Source: CAZCFB01 sp964511535
Lineage (GTDB): Bacteria > Myxococcota_A > Polyangia > GCA-2747355 > CAZCFB01
Assembly: GCA_964511535.1 (NCBI GenBank)
Contig: CAZEFW010000037.1
Location: 1 to 59,015, forward strand
Direction: 5' to 3'
DNA: 59,015 nt
Shown one piece after another: positions 1-7,245 of this stretch. The number at the start of each line of letters is the position of its first letter. Position 1 is the stretch's first letter. A program made the translations under genes and the position numbers. The notes under the pieces were generated by a model. That model ran no database searches and had not been told where the DNA came from. It saw nothing but the letters and a program-made list of their open reading frames with translations.

Positions 1-35
1 TGTCAACCTAATTCAGGGCTGAGATGGGGACATTT

Positions 36-1004
36 CTAACTGGACGCTACAGGCTTGGTGCCCGCCTGAAGCAGCCGGTGGTAATGGGCTCGCAGCGGGG
101 CGCTGTCGTCGCGGCTGCCGCACAGGGCCGACTGGGCAGCGCCCTTGAACACGCTCTTGAGCATCCGGTTGCACTGCCTGTTCAGCCCGCGGCACAGGGC
201 CACCTGGCGGCGCTCCCACTGGCCGTCGCGCTGCGCCCACTGGGCCGTGGCTCGCATCACGATGCCGAGGCCACAGTACGACCAGAACTGGCGCTTGGTG
301 CGGAAGCGATGCGGGCTGACCACCACGGCCACCACCTGGGCCGAGCGGACAACGCCCATGCCGGGCATCGCCTGCAGCAGCTTGATGGCCGCGTGCTGGC
401 TCGCGTGCTCCGTCAGTTCCTCGAGCGCCTGCTGCCTCAGCTCCGCCAGCATGTCGGCCTCGCTCATCAGAAGACGAGCGCCAGTCTGCATCGAGCCAGG
501 GAGCTGGGCCTGCCATTGCGCCCGCTCGGCTTGCTTGTAGACTGCCGTGCCCGGCGTCGCAATGCCCCGCGACCGGAACAAGGCCTTGAGCCGGTTCTGC
601 ACCCGCGTGTGGTCCTGCACCACCTTGTCGTAGGTGCGCACCAGCGTGCGGAGCTCGGCATACCGCCCGCCCGGCTTGAAGACCACCATGTCCAGGTCGT
701 TGACCCGCAGCCGCTCGGCCAGATCGTAGGCGTCCTGTTTGTCGCTCTTGGGGCCCCGCTGCCGCCGCTTCAGGCCCAGGACCACCATCCTGTACACGTG
801 CGGACTGAGTAGCTCGTACAGCCATTCGCTGTGCGTGCCCTCCTCGATGCAAAGGTGCCGCTTGCCGGGCACCTGAACGATGCTCTCCCGCAGCGCGCGG
901 CCGTGCGTCTCGACGACGAAGCCCCTCAGTCGCTTGCCTGTCGGCCCCACGATGGCCAGCGTGCAGCTTGACTTGTGCACATCCGTTCCAATAAACCGGT
1001 CCAT
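36..1004 (-). CDS. IS110-family transposase (DEDD recombinase)
   Basis: 322 residues. The start at 1004 is chosen because GAGGAGG lies 6 bases before it (1011-1017); an upstream in-frame start would lack this site. The N-terminal RuvC-like DEDD domain shows D8 (TDVHK), E54/E55 (CIEEGTH) and D88/D91 (SDKQDAYD). The C-terminal transposase_20 domain begins at PGMG (214-217) and continues through WSYCGLG. IS110 enzymes move circular intermediates using a guide (bridge) RNA and combine the DEDD domain with a catalytic serine in the C-terminal domain. At the place where relatives usually have a serine pair after the CGL motif, this protein reads MRATAQW (A252, T253), so the serine may be missing; alignment is needed to be sure. 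The gene is full length with no frameshift. Confidence 0.9.
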   Translation of the reverse strand: MDRFIGTDVHKSSCTLAIVGPTGKRLRGFVVETHGRALRESIVQVPGKRHLCIEEGTHSEWLYELLSPHVYRMVVLGLKRRQRGPKSDKQDAYDLAERLRVNDLDMVVFKPGGRYAELRTLVRTYDKVVQDHTRVQNRLKALFRSRGIATPGTAVYKQAERAQWQAQLPGSMQTGARLLMSEADMLAELRQQALEELTEHASQHAAIKLLQAMPGMGVVRSAQVVAVVVSPHRFRTKRQFWSYCGLGIVMRATAQWAQRDGQWERRQVALCRGLNRQCNRMLKSVFKGAAQSALCGSRDDSAPLRAHYHRLLQAGTKPVASS

Positions 1005-1017
1005 GGGTGTCCTCCTC

Positions 1018-1212
1018 AATAATTGGGTTTTGAGATACCTGGATTGGCACACAATCCATGGAGGACGCCCTCTCTGCGTCGAGCTGCCGGGGCAACAACG
1101 CGTCGGCCTTCGGCCTGTCCGCTAGACACCGCTTCCTACAATGCCAGCCACAGCCTCGGCCGCAGCCGCAGCTTCGGCCTCGGCTTCGGCCTCTGAGCCT
1201 GCCGTTCTCCTT
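1018..1212 (-). ncRNA. Candidate bridge RNA region of the IS110 element
   Basis: This is the non-coding stretch upstream of the transposase, where IS110-group elements encode their bridge RNA. On the transposase strand it holds a 7-bp hairpin (TGGATTG / CAATCCA, 1040-1058, 5-base loop) just before the ribosome binding site and a second short hairpin (GGCC-TTC-GGCC, 1105-1115). A run rich in GCCTCGGC-like units lies at 1147-1195. The role is inferred from position and family; the target- and donor-binding loops were not identified. Confidence 0.35.
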
Positions 1213-1215
1213 TAG

Positions 1216-1509
1216 GTCCGCCGGGATCCGGCGCTGGCCGACCAACTGCGGCGCGCCGTTCAGAGCATGTGCCTGAATTTCGCGGAGGGACGGAGCGCTC
1301 GAGGAAAGAATGAGGTGGCAAAGTTCCAGGTGGCGCTCTCCGAGTGCCGGGAGGCCAGGGCCGCGCTGCAAATCGCCGCGGCGTGGGGCTTCATCCAGGA
1401 GCCAGCCGCGCTCGAGGCAGATGCGGGACTGGACCAGGTGGCGGCCATGCTCTGGGTCCTTAACCACAGGCCCAGGCGCGCCAGCGCGAATGACAGAATT
1501 GCAGAATGA
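1216..1509 (+). pseudogene. Four-helix-bundle protein (PF05635-like), 3' remnant cut at the IS end
   Basis: After the in-frame stop at 1213-1215 the frame reads DPALADQLRRAVQS, then MCLNFAEG, then ALSECREARAALQIAAAWG and AAMLWVL. This is the core of the small four-helix-bundle family (23S rRNA intervening sequence protein / Avd-like), including the LRRA..S..LN.AEG signature. The first helix (about 20-30 residues) and the normal start are missing and are replaced by IS DNA. An ATG at 1267 could start an 80-residue product without the first helix and a half. The C-terminus runs into the repeat that starts at 1489. Function of the intact family is poorly known. Confidence 0.65.
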
Positions 1510-1571
1510 TCAGCTGATCACTCTGTCATTTCGTCGTTTCGTCTTTTTGTCATTCCAGCGGCGAAGCCGCT
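1489..1571. repeat. Octamer array with stop-proximal hairpin (copy A)
   Basis: Four phased octamers of form GTCNTTTY occupy 1525-1556, followed by the perfect hairpin AGCGGC-GAA-GCCGCT (1557-1571), two bases from the stop codon of the minus-strand gene that ends at 1574. An outer inverted repeat AATGACAGA (1489-1497) / TCTGTCATT (1522-1530) encloses the palindrome TGATCAGCTGATCA (1508-1521). A near-identical cassette lies at 5923-5968. Confidence 0.85.
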
Positions 1572-1573
1572 GA

Positions 1574-2584
1574 TCAGTACGCGCGCCGCGCCTTCTTCAA
1601 CATCCTCTTCGCATGCTCGATGTCGTCCTTGACGTCCCCCGGGCAGCGGGCCAGCCGCGCCGCCAGCACCAGGCCGGCCACGAACTGCTCGGCGTCCTTG
1701 ATGCCCCGCGCCGAGGCGTCGTCCTCCAGGTCCTCCAGATCCCGCGCCGCGCGCTTGAGGTTGGCCCGCAGGCCCTTGCGGCATTTCTTTCCGGCGTCGT
1801 CCAGCGCCTCCCGGGCGTCCTCGAGATCCCGCGCCGCCTTCTTCAGGTAGCGCCGGTAGCCCTTGCTCGAGCGGCTGCGCTTGCCGTAGCGCCCGTGAGC
1901 CCGGTAAATCAGCCGGTACGCCTCGCCGAGGCCGTCGTTGACATCGCTGTCACAGCTGGCCAGGGGTCCTGCGAGGTTCAGCCCCATCATGAAATTCTTG
2001 GCGTCCCGCAACGCCGTGGCGTCCGGGTCGTCCAGCACGGATCGCACCTGGCGCCGGATCGACTTGAGGTTGGCGCGGATCCCCTTGCGGCACTTGCGAC
2101 CCGCGTCGTCGAGGTCTTCGGCCACCTCCTCCAGCGCGTCCAGCGCCCGCCGAAGGTCCCCATGCCACCCCTTGCCGCGCCCGCTGCGGCGGCGCCGCTT
2201 TGACCGCCCACCGCCGTCCTGAAGCCGCTCCTTGGCCGTGGTGAGAAAGTGGGACACCCGGTTGAGCTGGGTCGTCACCCCCCCGGGGCACTTGGCCAGC
2301 GCGCCGGCCAGGGCCATGCCCGCCACGAACAGCCGCTGGTTCTCCACAGTCTTGACCGTGGCGCTGCGCCGCAGGCTGCCGATGGTGGAGTCGGACATCT
2401 CCAGGTTTGCCGCCAGCGCCTCGCGGCAGCTCTTGCCCGCCTTGCGCACCGCCTTGCGCGCCTTGCGCACCGCCCCCTGGGCTGCCTTGAGGTCGTCTCG
2501 GTGATCGGCCAGCGCCGGGCGCGCGCCCGCCGGGATGAGGGTGGCCAGGGCCAACAGTAGACAGATCCGGGTCATGGTGCGCAT
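1574..2584 (-). CDS. Secreted protein with three paired-cysteine helical repeats
   Basis: 336 residues. The start at 2584 has AAGGAGG about 6 bases upstream. A signal peptide (RICLLLALATLIPAG, cut near PALA) sends it out of the cytoplasm. The mature part is Lys/Arg-rich and made of three repeats of about 100 residues. Each has an N-terminal motif K.CR.....NL (KSCREALAANL, RKCRKGIRANL, KKCRKGLRANL) and a C-terminal motif GL.LA..LA.C..DV (MALAGALAKC, LNLAGPLASC, LVLAARLARC), so each repeat has one cysteine pair that could form a disulfide. No known family recognised. It lies 63 bases downstream of the hybrid kinase gene and could be co-transcribed or use its own promoter near 2627. Confidence 0.8.
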   Translation of the reverse strand: MRTMTRICLLLALATLIPAGARPALADHRDDLKAAQGAVRKARKAVRKAGKSCREALAANLEMSDSTIGSLRRSATVKTVENQRLFVAGMALAGALAKCPGGVTTQLNRVSHFLTTAKERLQDGGGRSKRRRRSGRGKGWHGDLRRALDALEEVAEDLDDAGRKCRKGIRANLKSIRRQVRSVLDDPDATALRDAKNFMMGLNLAGPLASCDSDVNDGLGEAYRLIYRAHGRYGKRSRSSKGYRRYLKKAARDLEDAREALDDAGKKCRKGLRANLKRAARDLEDLEDDASARGIKDAEQFVAGLVLAARLARCPGDVKDDIEHAKRMLKKARRAY

Positions 2585-2625
2585 GGGAACCTCCTTCGCC
2601 TCGCGTCCTGCTCCATGAGGAGCGT

Positions 2626-2637
2626 TGCTATATAGCA
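2626..2637 (-). promoter_or_regulatory. Palindromic TGCTATATAGCA, possible -10 region or operator
   Basis: A perfect 12-bp palindrome about 42 bases upstream of the start at 2584. On the minus strand it contains TATATA, a plausible -10 element; no convincing -35 hexamer is seen upstream. It lies between the kinase stop (2648) and the next start. Confidence 0.3.
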
Positions 2638-2647
2638 CAACGTCCCC

Positions 2648-4540
2648 TCACCCCCGCTCGATCTGTTCGCTCACCTCGGCCAGCAGCTTCTGCAGCGAAA
2701 ACGGCTTGAGCAGGAACCCGTCGCACCCGAGCTCCTCGCAGCGCCTCCGAACATCGTCGCTTCGTGAGGCGGTGATGATCACCACCTTCATGGACGCGCC
2801 GGGGCTCTGGCCCTGGCGCAGCTTGGCCAGCACCTCGTCTCCGCTCAACCCGCTCATGTTGATGTCCAGCAACAGCAGCTCGAACCGCCCGGTGCGGCCG
2901 AGCTCCAGGGCCCGCTGGCCATCCGAGGCGAGCTCAACCTGGTGGCCCGCCTGGTCCAGGGCCAACTCCAAAAAGGCGCTGATGTCCGGGTCGTCGTCGG
3001 CAACAAGCACCCGCGGCGCACGGGCCTCCGGCTCTGGCGCGGCAGCCGTCCGGCGCCGCTCGGTGAGCGCGGGCGCGGCGGCGGGAGGCTCCACGGCCGG
3101 CAGCCGCACCTCGAACCGCGAGCCCTCCTCCTCGGCGCTGGTGACCCGCAGCTCGCCGCCGTGAAGCTGCACCAGCTCGCGCACCACCGCCAGCCCGAGC
3201 CCGGTGCCTGGCAGCCGGCGCCCCTGCTCCCCCGGCCCGGCCTGGTAGAAGCGATCGAAGATCTGGTCCAGCTTGCTGGCCGGGATCCCCTTGCCGCTGT
3301 CCGCCACCGCCAGCCAGGCCCATTGGTCGGCGTCCAGCCCCATCTCGATCCGCACGCTGGCGCTCTCGCGGCTGGCCTTGACCGCGTTGACCAGCAGGTT
3401 GTCCACCACCTGACGCAGGCGGCCGGCGTCGCCGTGGACCCAGATCCGCGCGCTGTCATCGTAGGCCTGGTCCAGCTCCAGCCCTCGCTGGTCCAGCAGC
3501 GGGGCCACGCCGGCCAGGGCGTCCTCCACCACCGGGATCAGCGGCATGTCCTGCCGGTCGAGCACCATGCGCCCGTCGCGCAGCTTGGCGTGGTCCAGCA
3601 GGTTGTTGATCAGCCCCAGGAGCCGCTCCACGCTGCGCAAGCAGATCTCCAGCGCCCCTGCCTGCTCTGGCGTGACCGGGCCCATCTTGCCGTCGCGGAT
3701 GTACTCGCTGTAGCCGCGGATGGAGACCAGCGGGGTGCGCAGCTCGTGCGAGACGTTGGCCAGCAGCTCCTCCTTGAGCCGATCGAGCCCCTCGAGGTCC
3801 CGGTTGGCGGCGATGAGGCGCTGGGTCTTGTGCCACAGCTCTTGCTGGGCCTGCAGGGTCTGGTCCTGCATGAAATAAGCGGCGGTGAAGGCGAAGATGA
3901 CGAAGACATGCTCCACCATGTAGACCGACTCGTAGACGCCCAGGCCCACCAGGGAGTCGTTGATGGAGGCCAGGCCCACTGCCGAGAGCCCGAGGAAGAT
4001 GCCCACGGAGCCGCGGGTGCGCCGCCGCATGGCCAGCACCCCGAGGCCGATGGTGCCGAACAGGAGCAAGATCCCCCAGCAAAAACAGACCGCGCCGAGC
4101 CAGCCTGGCTCGCACTCCTGGTACCGCACCAGGTGCCCCAGGAAGGTGAACTCCTTGACCGCGGGGGTGTCGGTGAAGAAGGCCGCAGAGGTGAAGTTGG
4201 CCACGGCGAACAGGGTGGACGCGGCGTACAACGAAATCGCGATCCAGTCCCGCCAGGCGAGGCCGGCCTGGCGCACCATGAACAGGAAGACCGTCGGGTA
4301 AGCGAAGATCGCGCCCAGCAGCTGCACCCGCTGCCAGCGCACCCCCTCGGCGGGCGAGTGGGAGGCGTAGAGCCCGGACGCGCCCAGGGCGTAGATGGCC
4401 CAGCAGAACCAGAGGAAGGCGAACAGCAGGTGGTGGCGCAGGCGGTCGCGGAAGTGGAAGACCAGGTAGTAGCCGGCGAGGAACAGGTACAGCGGTACCC
4501 AGATCAAAGCCGCGGCTGCTTGCAGATGAATCTCGTCCAC
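2648..4540 (-). CDS. Membrane hybrid histidine kinase (7TM sensor-HisKA-HATPase-REC)
   Basis: 630 residues from a GTG start. The N-terminal 225 residues form about seven membrane helices (first at 10-29), like the 7TM sensor kinases. After a coiled linker (230-255) comes the HisKA H-box with phospho-acceptor H265 (NVSHELRTP). The ATPase domain shows the N-box (N381, N385), G1 DSGKGIP (414-420) and G2 PGTGLGL. A Pro/Ala linker (481-508) leads to a C-terminal receiver with acidic pocket D515-D517, phospho-acceptor D559, T590 and K612. All catalytic residues are present. The ligand is unknown and no separate response regulator is adjacent, so output may pass through a phosphotransfer partner elsewhere. 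It ends 63 bases before the next gene on the same strand. Confidence 0.92.
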   Translation of the reverse strand: MDEIHLQAAAALIWVPLYLFLAGYYLVFHFRDRLRHHLLFAFLWFCWAIYALGASGLYASHSPAEGVRWQRVQLLGAIFAYPTVFLFMVRQAGLAWRDWIAISLYAASTLFAVANFTSAAFFTDTPAVKEFTFLGHLVRYQECEPGWLGAVCFCWGILLLFGTIGLGVLAMRRRTRGSVGIFLGLSAVGLASINDSLVGLGVYESVYMVEHVFVIFAFTAAYFMQDQTLQAQQELWHKTQRLIAANRDLEGLDRLKEELLANVSHELRTPLVSIRGYSEYIRDGKMGPVTPEQAGALEICLRSVERLLGLINNLLDHAKLRDGRMVLDRQDMPLIPVVEDALAGVAPLLDQRGLELDQAYDDSARIWVHGDAGRLRQVVDNLLVNAVKASRESASVRIEMGLDADQWAWLAVADSGKGIPASKLDQIFDRFYQAGPGEQGRRLPGTGLGLAVVRELVQLHGGELRVTSAEEEGSRFEVRLPAVEPPAAAPALTERRRTAAAPEPEARAPRVLVADDDPDISAFLELALDQAGHQVELASDGQRALELGRTGRFELLLLDINMSGLSGDEVLAKLRQGQSPGASMKVVIITASRSDDVRRRCEELGCDGFLLKPFSLQKLLAEVSEQIERG

Positions 4541-4581
4541 GTTCTCGGTCTCGCCCCACCGAGGGGAGGACTACATTGGTA

Positions 4582-5877
4582 TCACACACTCCCGGAGAGC
4601 GTCTGAGGCTCCTGGAACCCCTGGGGGAAGCGGCGGGTAATCACCACGAGCAGCACCGCCGCCACGAGCCCCATGATCACCATCACCAGCGGCTCCTGGA
4701 AGAACACCCCGGCGGCGTTGAGGATCAGCGAGAGGACCACCAGGCCCAGGCGCACCAGGGCGTAGTTGCGCAGCAGGCGGCCCGCAACGCCGCGGCCCCG
4801 GATCCAGCGCCACGCCACGCCGATGAGGCAGATGTCAGTGGGCGGGAAGACCAGCATCAGCTCGTTCCACCGCCCCTCGGTCACCGAGGAGACGGTCATG
4901 CCGATGAGCATGCACACCGCCGCGATGCCCATGGGCAGGGCCCAGATCATGAGCCAGATTCCCGCCCGCCGCGGGCGGTCCGGCTGGCGCAACAGGGCAG
5001 AGATGCCGAAGGACAGGATCAGGAAGATCCAGACATAGCCCAGGTGGATCAGGGTCCGGCCCTCCCCTGCCGTGGGCGGCGGACCGCGCCGGCGGTACAG
5101 CGGCTTGGCCGGCCCTGCCAGGGCCACCGTACCCTTGCCGCCCTTCGGGTCGGGGACCTGGATCTCCTGGAGGTAAGCCGAGAACATGGCCGGAACGCAG
5201 GCTGCGTCGAACTTGGTCCAGGTGATGTCGTGGTAGCGCCCCATGAACAGGTCGTTGAAGATCTCCATGGGCAGGTGGCCGGCGAAGACCCTGCGCCCGT
5301 AGTAGCGCGGCGACAGCGGGTCCTGCTGGGCCTTGAGCTTCTTCGTCAGCGCCCCGCCGAGCACCCGGTCCAGCAGGTCGCGCGCCTTGGTGGCGCACCC
5401 TGCGGTGAGGTGGTGGTAGGTGTACTCGCGGTTCTCCGGCTTCAGGTCATGCTCCAGAGCGTCGATGACCTGCTGGACCTGCGCCGGCGTGAGGTTCAGC
5501 TTCTGGTGCGAGATGTTGCGGTTCTGCTGCGCGTAGTGGGTCACCGTCTTGTTCAGGTCACCCAGCACCGAGATGTAGAACTGCGCGGTGCCGCGGAAGA
5601 AGCGCCACTCGAAGTCGAGCGCCTTGAAGTCGGCATCGCCGTAGTTATAGACCTTGCTCAGGTACTCCTTGGTGCCCTCCTTGCGCGACATGACCATGAT
5701 GCCGGTGTGGCCAAAGCGCGTAAACGCGTGCTCCGCCGGCCCCATGGTGAGCAGGTGCACCTCGGTAATCCACCCCTCGGGAGCCTTGAACGGCCCGGCG
5801 GGCACCTTGGCGTGGGCGGGCGCCGCCGCAGCAATGATCGCGGCCGCAACCAGGGCAAGTGTGGTGACTCTGAGCAT
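4582..5877 (-). CDS. DUF4105/Lnb-like periplasmic domain with C-terminal membrane helices
   Basis: 431 residues. The start at 5877 puts a signal peptide (MLRVTTLALVAAAII...AHA) at the N-terminus. A longer frame starts inside repeat B and is rejected. The periplasmic part carries the DUF4105 pattern: FGHTG with H57, a Y.YG strand motif, LNLTPAQ, and YTYHHLTAGCAT with C161, the His/Cys pair expected of this papain-like family. About four membrane helices follow (roughly 280-425). The family includes Lnb, which transfers an acyl chain within lipoproteins; whether this protein does that is not shown. The many lipoproteins nearby make it plausible. There is no Shine-Dalgarno, and a good promoter lies 8 bases before the ATG, so the transcript may be leaderless. 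Confidence 0.75.
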   Translation of the reverse strand: MLRVTTLALVAAAIIAAAAPAHAKVPAGPFKAPEGWITEVHLLTMGPAEHAFTRFGHTGIMVMSRKEGTKEYLSKVYNYGDADFKALDFEWRFFRGTAQFYISVLGDLNKTVTHYAQQNRNISHQKLNLTPAQVQQVIDALEHDLKPENREYTYHHLTAGCATKARDLLDRVLGGALTKKLKAQQDPLSPRYYGRRVFAGHLPMEIFNDLFMGRYHDITWTKFDAACVPAMFSAYLQEIQVPDPKGGKGTVALAGPAKPLYRRRGPPPTAGEGRTLIHLGYVWIFLILSFGISALLRQPDRPRRAGIWLMIWALPMGIAAVCMLIGMTVSSVTEGRWNELMLVFPPTDICLIGVAWRWIRGRGVAGRLLRNYALVRLGLVVLSLILNAAGVFFQEPLVMVIMGLVAAVLLVVITRRFPQGFQEPQTLSGSV

Positions 5878-5885
5878 GGGCAGGT

Positions 5886-5915
5886 TATTTAGGGTGCAGG
5901 CCAGCTGATAGTCAA
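5886..5915 (-). promoter_or_regulatory. Promoter for the DUF4105 gene, TTGACT-18-TAAATA
   Basis: On the minus strand a -35 TTGACT (5915-5910) and a -10 TAAATA (5891-5886) are separated by 18 bases. The ATG at 5877 follows only 8 bases after the -10, so the transcription start would fall at or next to the start codon. Confidence 0.5.
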
Positions 5916-5922
5916 CCGTTCT

Positions 5923-5968
5923 GTCATTTCGTCGTTTCGTCGTTTTGTCATTCACCGGCGAAGCCGGT
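5923..5968. repeat. Octamer array with stop-proximal hairpin (copy B)
   Basis: Four octamers of form GTCNTTTY (5923-5954) are followed by the perfect hairpin ACCGGC-GAA-GCCGGT (5954-5968), one base from the stop codon (5970-5972) of the minus-strand MBL-fold gene. Same design as the cassette at 1525-1571. The hairpin may end or stabilise the transcript, but there is no classic U-run. Confidence 0.85.
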
Positions 5969-5969
5969 G

Positions 5970-7226
5970 TCAGTCCAGGTGCACGTCCCCGTCCATCTCC
6001 TCCAGCCGGTACGCCTTCTCCGTGGGCACGGCGGGCGGGCAGCTGGCCTGGTAGCCCGGGCGGGCGCGCTCCAGCTTGTCGGACTTGGCCTTGTACTTCT
6101 TGCCGTTGACCGTGTAGGTCTTGCCGCTGGGGCTGACCACGATGTCGATGTCCCCCTCGAGGATGTCGTCCTTCATCTGCTCGTAGAAGTCCTCGTCTGC
6201 GCCGCTGGTTATGTATACCTGGCCCATCTTCTTCAGCGCGTTGTAGACGCGCGGATCAGGGTGGCCGTAGGAGTTCATGCCGGTGGAGAAGATGCTCACC
6301 TCGGGGTTGAGCACCTTGATGAAGCACGGGTTCGACGAGTTCTTTGAGCCGTGGTGGTTGACCCGGTAGACCTCGATGTCGCCGATGGCCTCGGCGATGT
6401 CGGTCTCGATGTCGTTGTATGAGATTCCGTTGGGGCCGAAGCGCCGGCTCACGTCGTAGCCCGACAGGTCGCCGCCGGTCACCAACTCGAAGCGGCCCTT
6501 GGTGAACTTGAGCACCACCGAGTAGTCGTTCTCGGACGGCGGGAACTCCTTGAAGAAGCCGGGCATGCGGCGGTAAGCCGCCAGCAGCCTGCCGTTGCCG
6601 TTGGACGCGATGACCTCCACCTTGAGGCCCGGGCCCATGTCGATCAGGTCGTCCTTCTTGACCCGCAGCCGGCGCCGCACCTTGCCCTCGCGCAGCCACA
6701 CCCGCACCGCCTTCTCGTAGTTCTTCTGGGTGTTGCCCTTCTCTCCGATGATGAAGAACCCGCGGTCCACCAGGGTGTCCACGGAGATCCCCTCGTCGTT
6801 CATCAGCCCCCACAATCCGAGATCCCCCAGCCCGGCCCGGGTACCCGTCCCGTGCAGCCCAATGTGGTCCTGGTGGTAGTGACTCACCACGAAGTAGTCG
6901 AGGGTCTTGTGGCCCACCAGCTCCTCCAGCCGGCGGGCGATGTCGCGGAAGTTCTGCCGCCCCACCTTGGAGACCGTGGCGCCGGCGTCGTACAGCAGCG
7001 AACGCCCCCTGTGCACCACGAGCATCGCGTCCGACTGCCCCACCGCGAAGTTGATGATGTGGGTGCGCTTGTCCGCCGCGCCGGCGGGCCCTCCGGGCGA
7101 GGGCGTGCGCGGGCAGCCTCCGAGGAGAACGAGGCAGCAAAGCAGCGCCAGCGGGCCTGCCCGGAGCCGCGATTTGTGACATCGGGTGAGCTGATCGGTG
7201 GTACTCTCGTCAGACGGCTTCGGCAT
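5970..7226 (-). CDS. MBL-fold lipoprotein related to the ComEC/Rec2 nuclease domain
   Basis: 418 residues. The start at 7226 is the only in-frame ATG close before the lipoprotein signal LVLLGGC (C38); the N-terminus is unusually long. The metallo-beta-lactamase domain begins at HIINFAVGQSDAMLV, the usual opening of the ComEC-type MBL, and carries the metal motif H116-Y-H118-Q-D120-H121. Later ligands are likely in VTGGDLSG and VNHHGSKNS. In ComEC this domain is thought to degrade one DNA strand during uptake; stand-alone relatives are common and many are uncharacterised. It starts 19 bases from the divergent helix-hairpin-helix gene. No Shine-Dalgarno is seen. Nuclease activity is inference. 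Confidence 0.82.
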   Translation of the reverse strand: MPKPSDESTTDQLTRCHKSRLRAGPLALLCCLVLLGGCPRTPSPGGPAGAADKRTHIINFAVGQSDAMLVVHRGRSLLYDAGATVSKVGRQNFRDIARRLEELVGHKTLDYFVVSHYHQDHIGLHGTGTRAGLGDLGLWGLMNDEGISVDTLVDRGFFIIGEKGNTQKNYEKAVRVWLREGKVRRRLRVKKDDLIDMGPGLKVEVIASNGNGRLLAAYRRMPGFFKEFPPSENDYSVVLKFTKGRFELVTGGDLSGYDVSRRFGPNGISYNDIETDIAEAIGDIEVYRVNHHGSKNSSNPCFIKVLNPEVSIFSTGMNSYGHPDPRVYNALKKMGQVYITSGADEDFYEQMKDDILEGDIDIVVSPSGKTYTVNGKKYKAKSDKLERARPGYQASCPPAVPTEKAYRLEEMDGDVHLD

Positions 7227-7245
7227 GGGCCAAGTCTGACGCCAC

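Larger units (their letters stand above)
1..1212 (-). mobile_element. IS110-family insertion sequence (left end not resolved)
   Basis: The element contains one transposase gene (36-1004) and about 200 bases of non-coding DNA upstream of it. The right limit is inferred: a foreign reading frame (four-helix-bundle protein) becomes open and family-like immediately after the TAG at 1213-1215, so the junction lies at about 1200-1215. The left limit falls in the first 35 bases or outside the window. IS110 elements usually lack terminal inverted repeats, and none was seen here. Confidence 0.6.

Noticed and set aside
2942..4606. Long open frames antisense to real genes (here, and for example at 7960-10398, 32337-35147 and 42395-44617)
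   Set aside because: They are products of high GC and codon bias: composition is Ala/Arg/Gly/His-rich without domains, and the opposite strand carries clear protein families.
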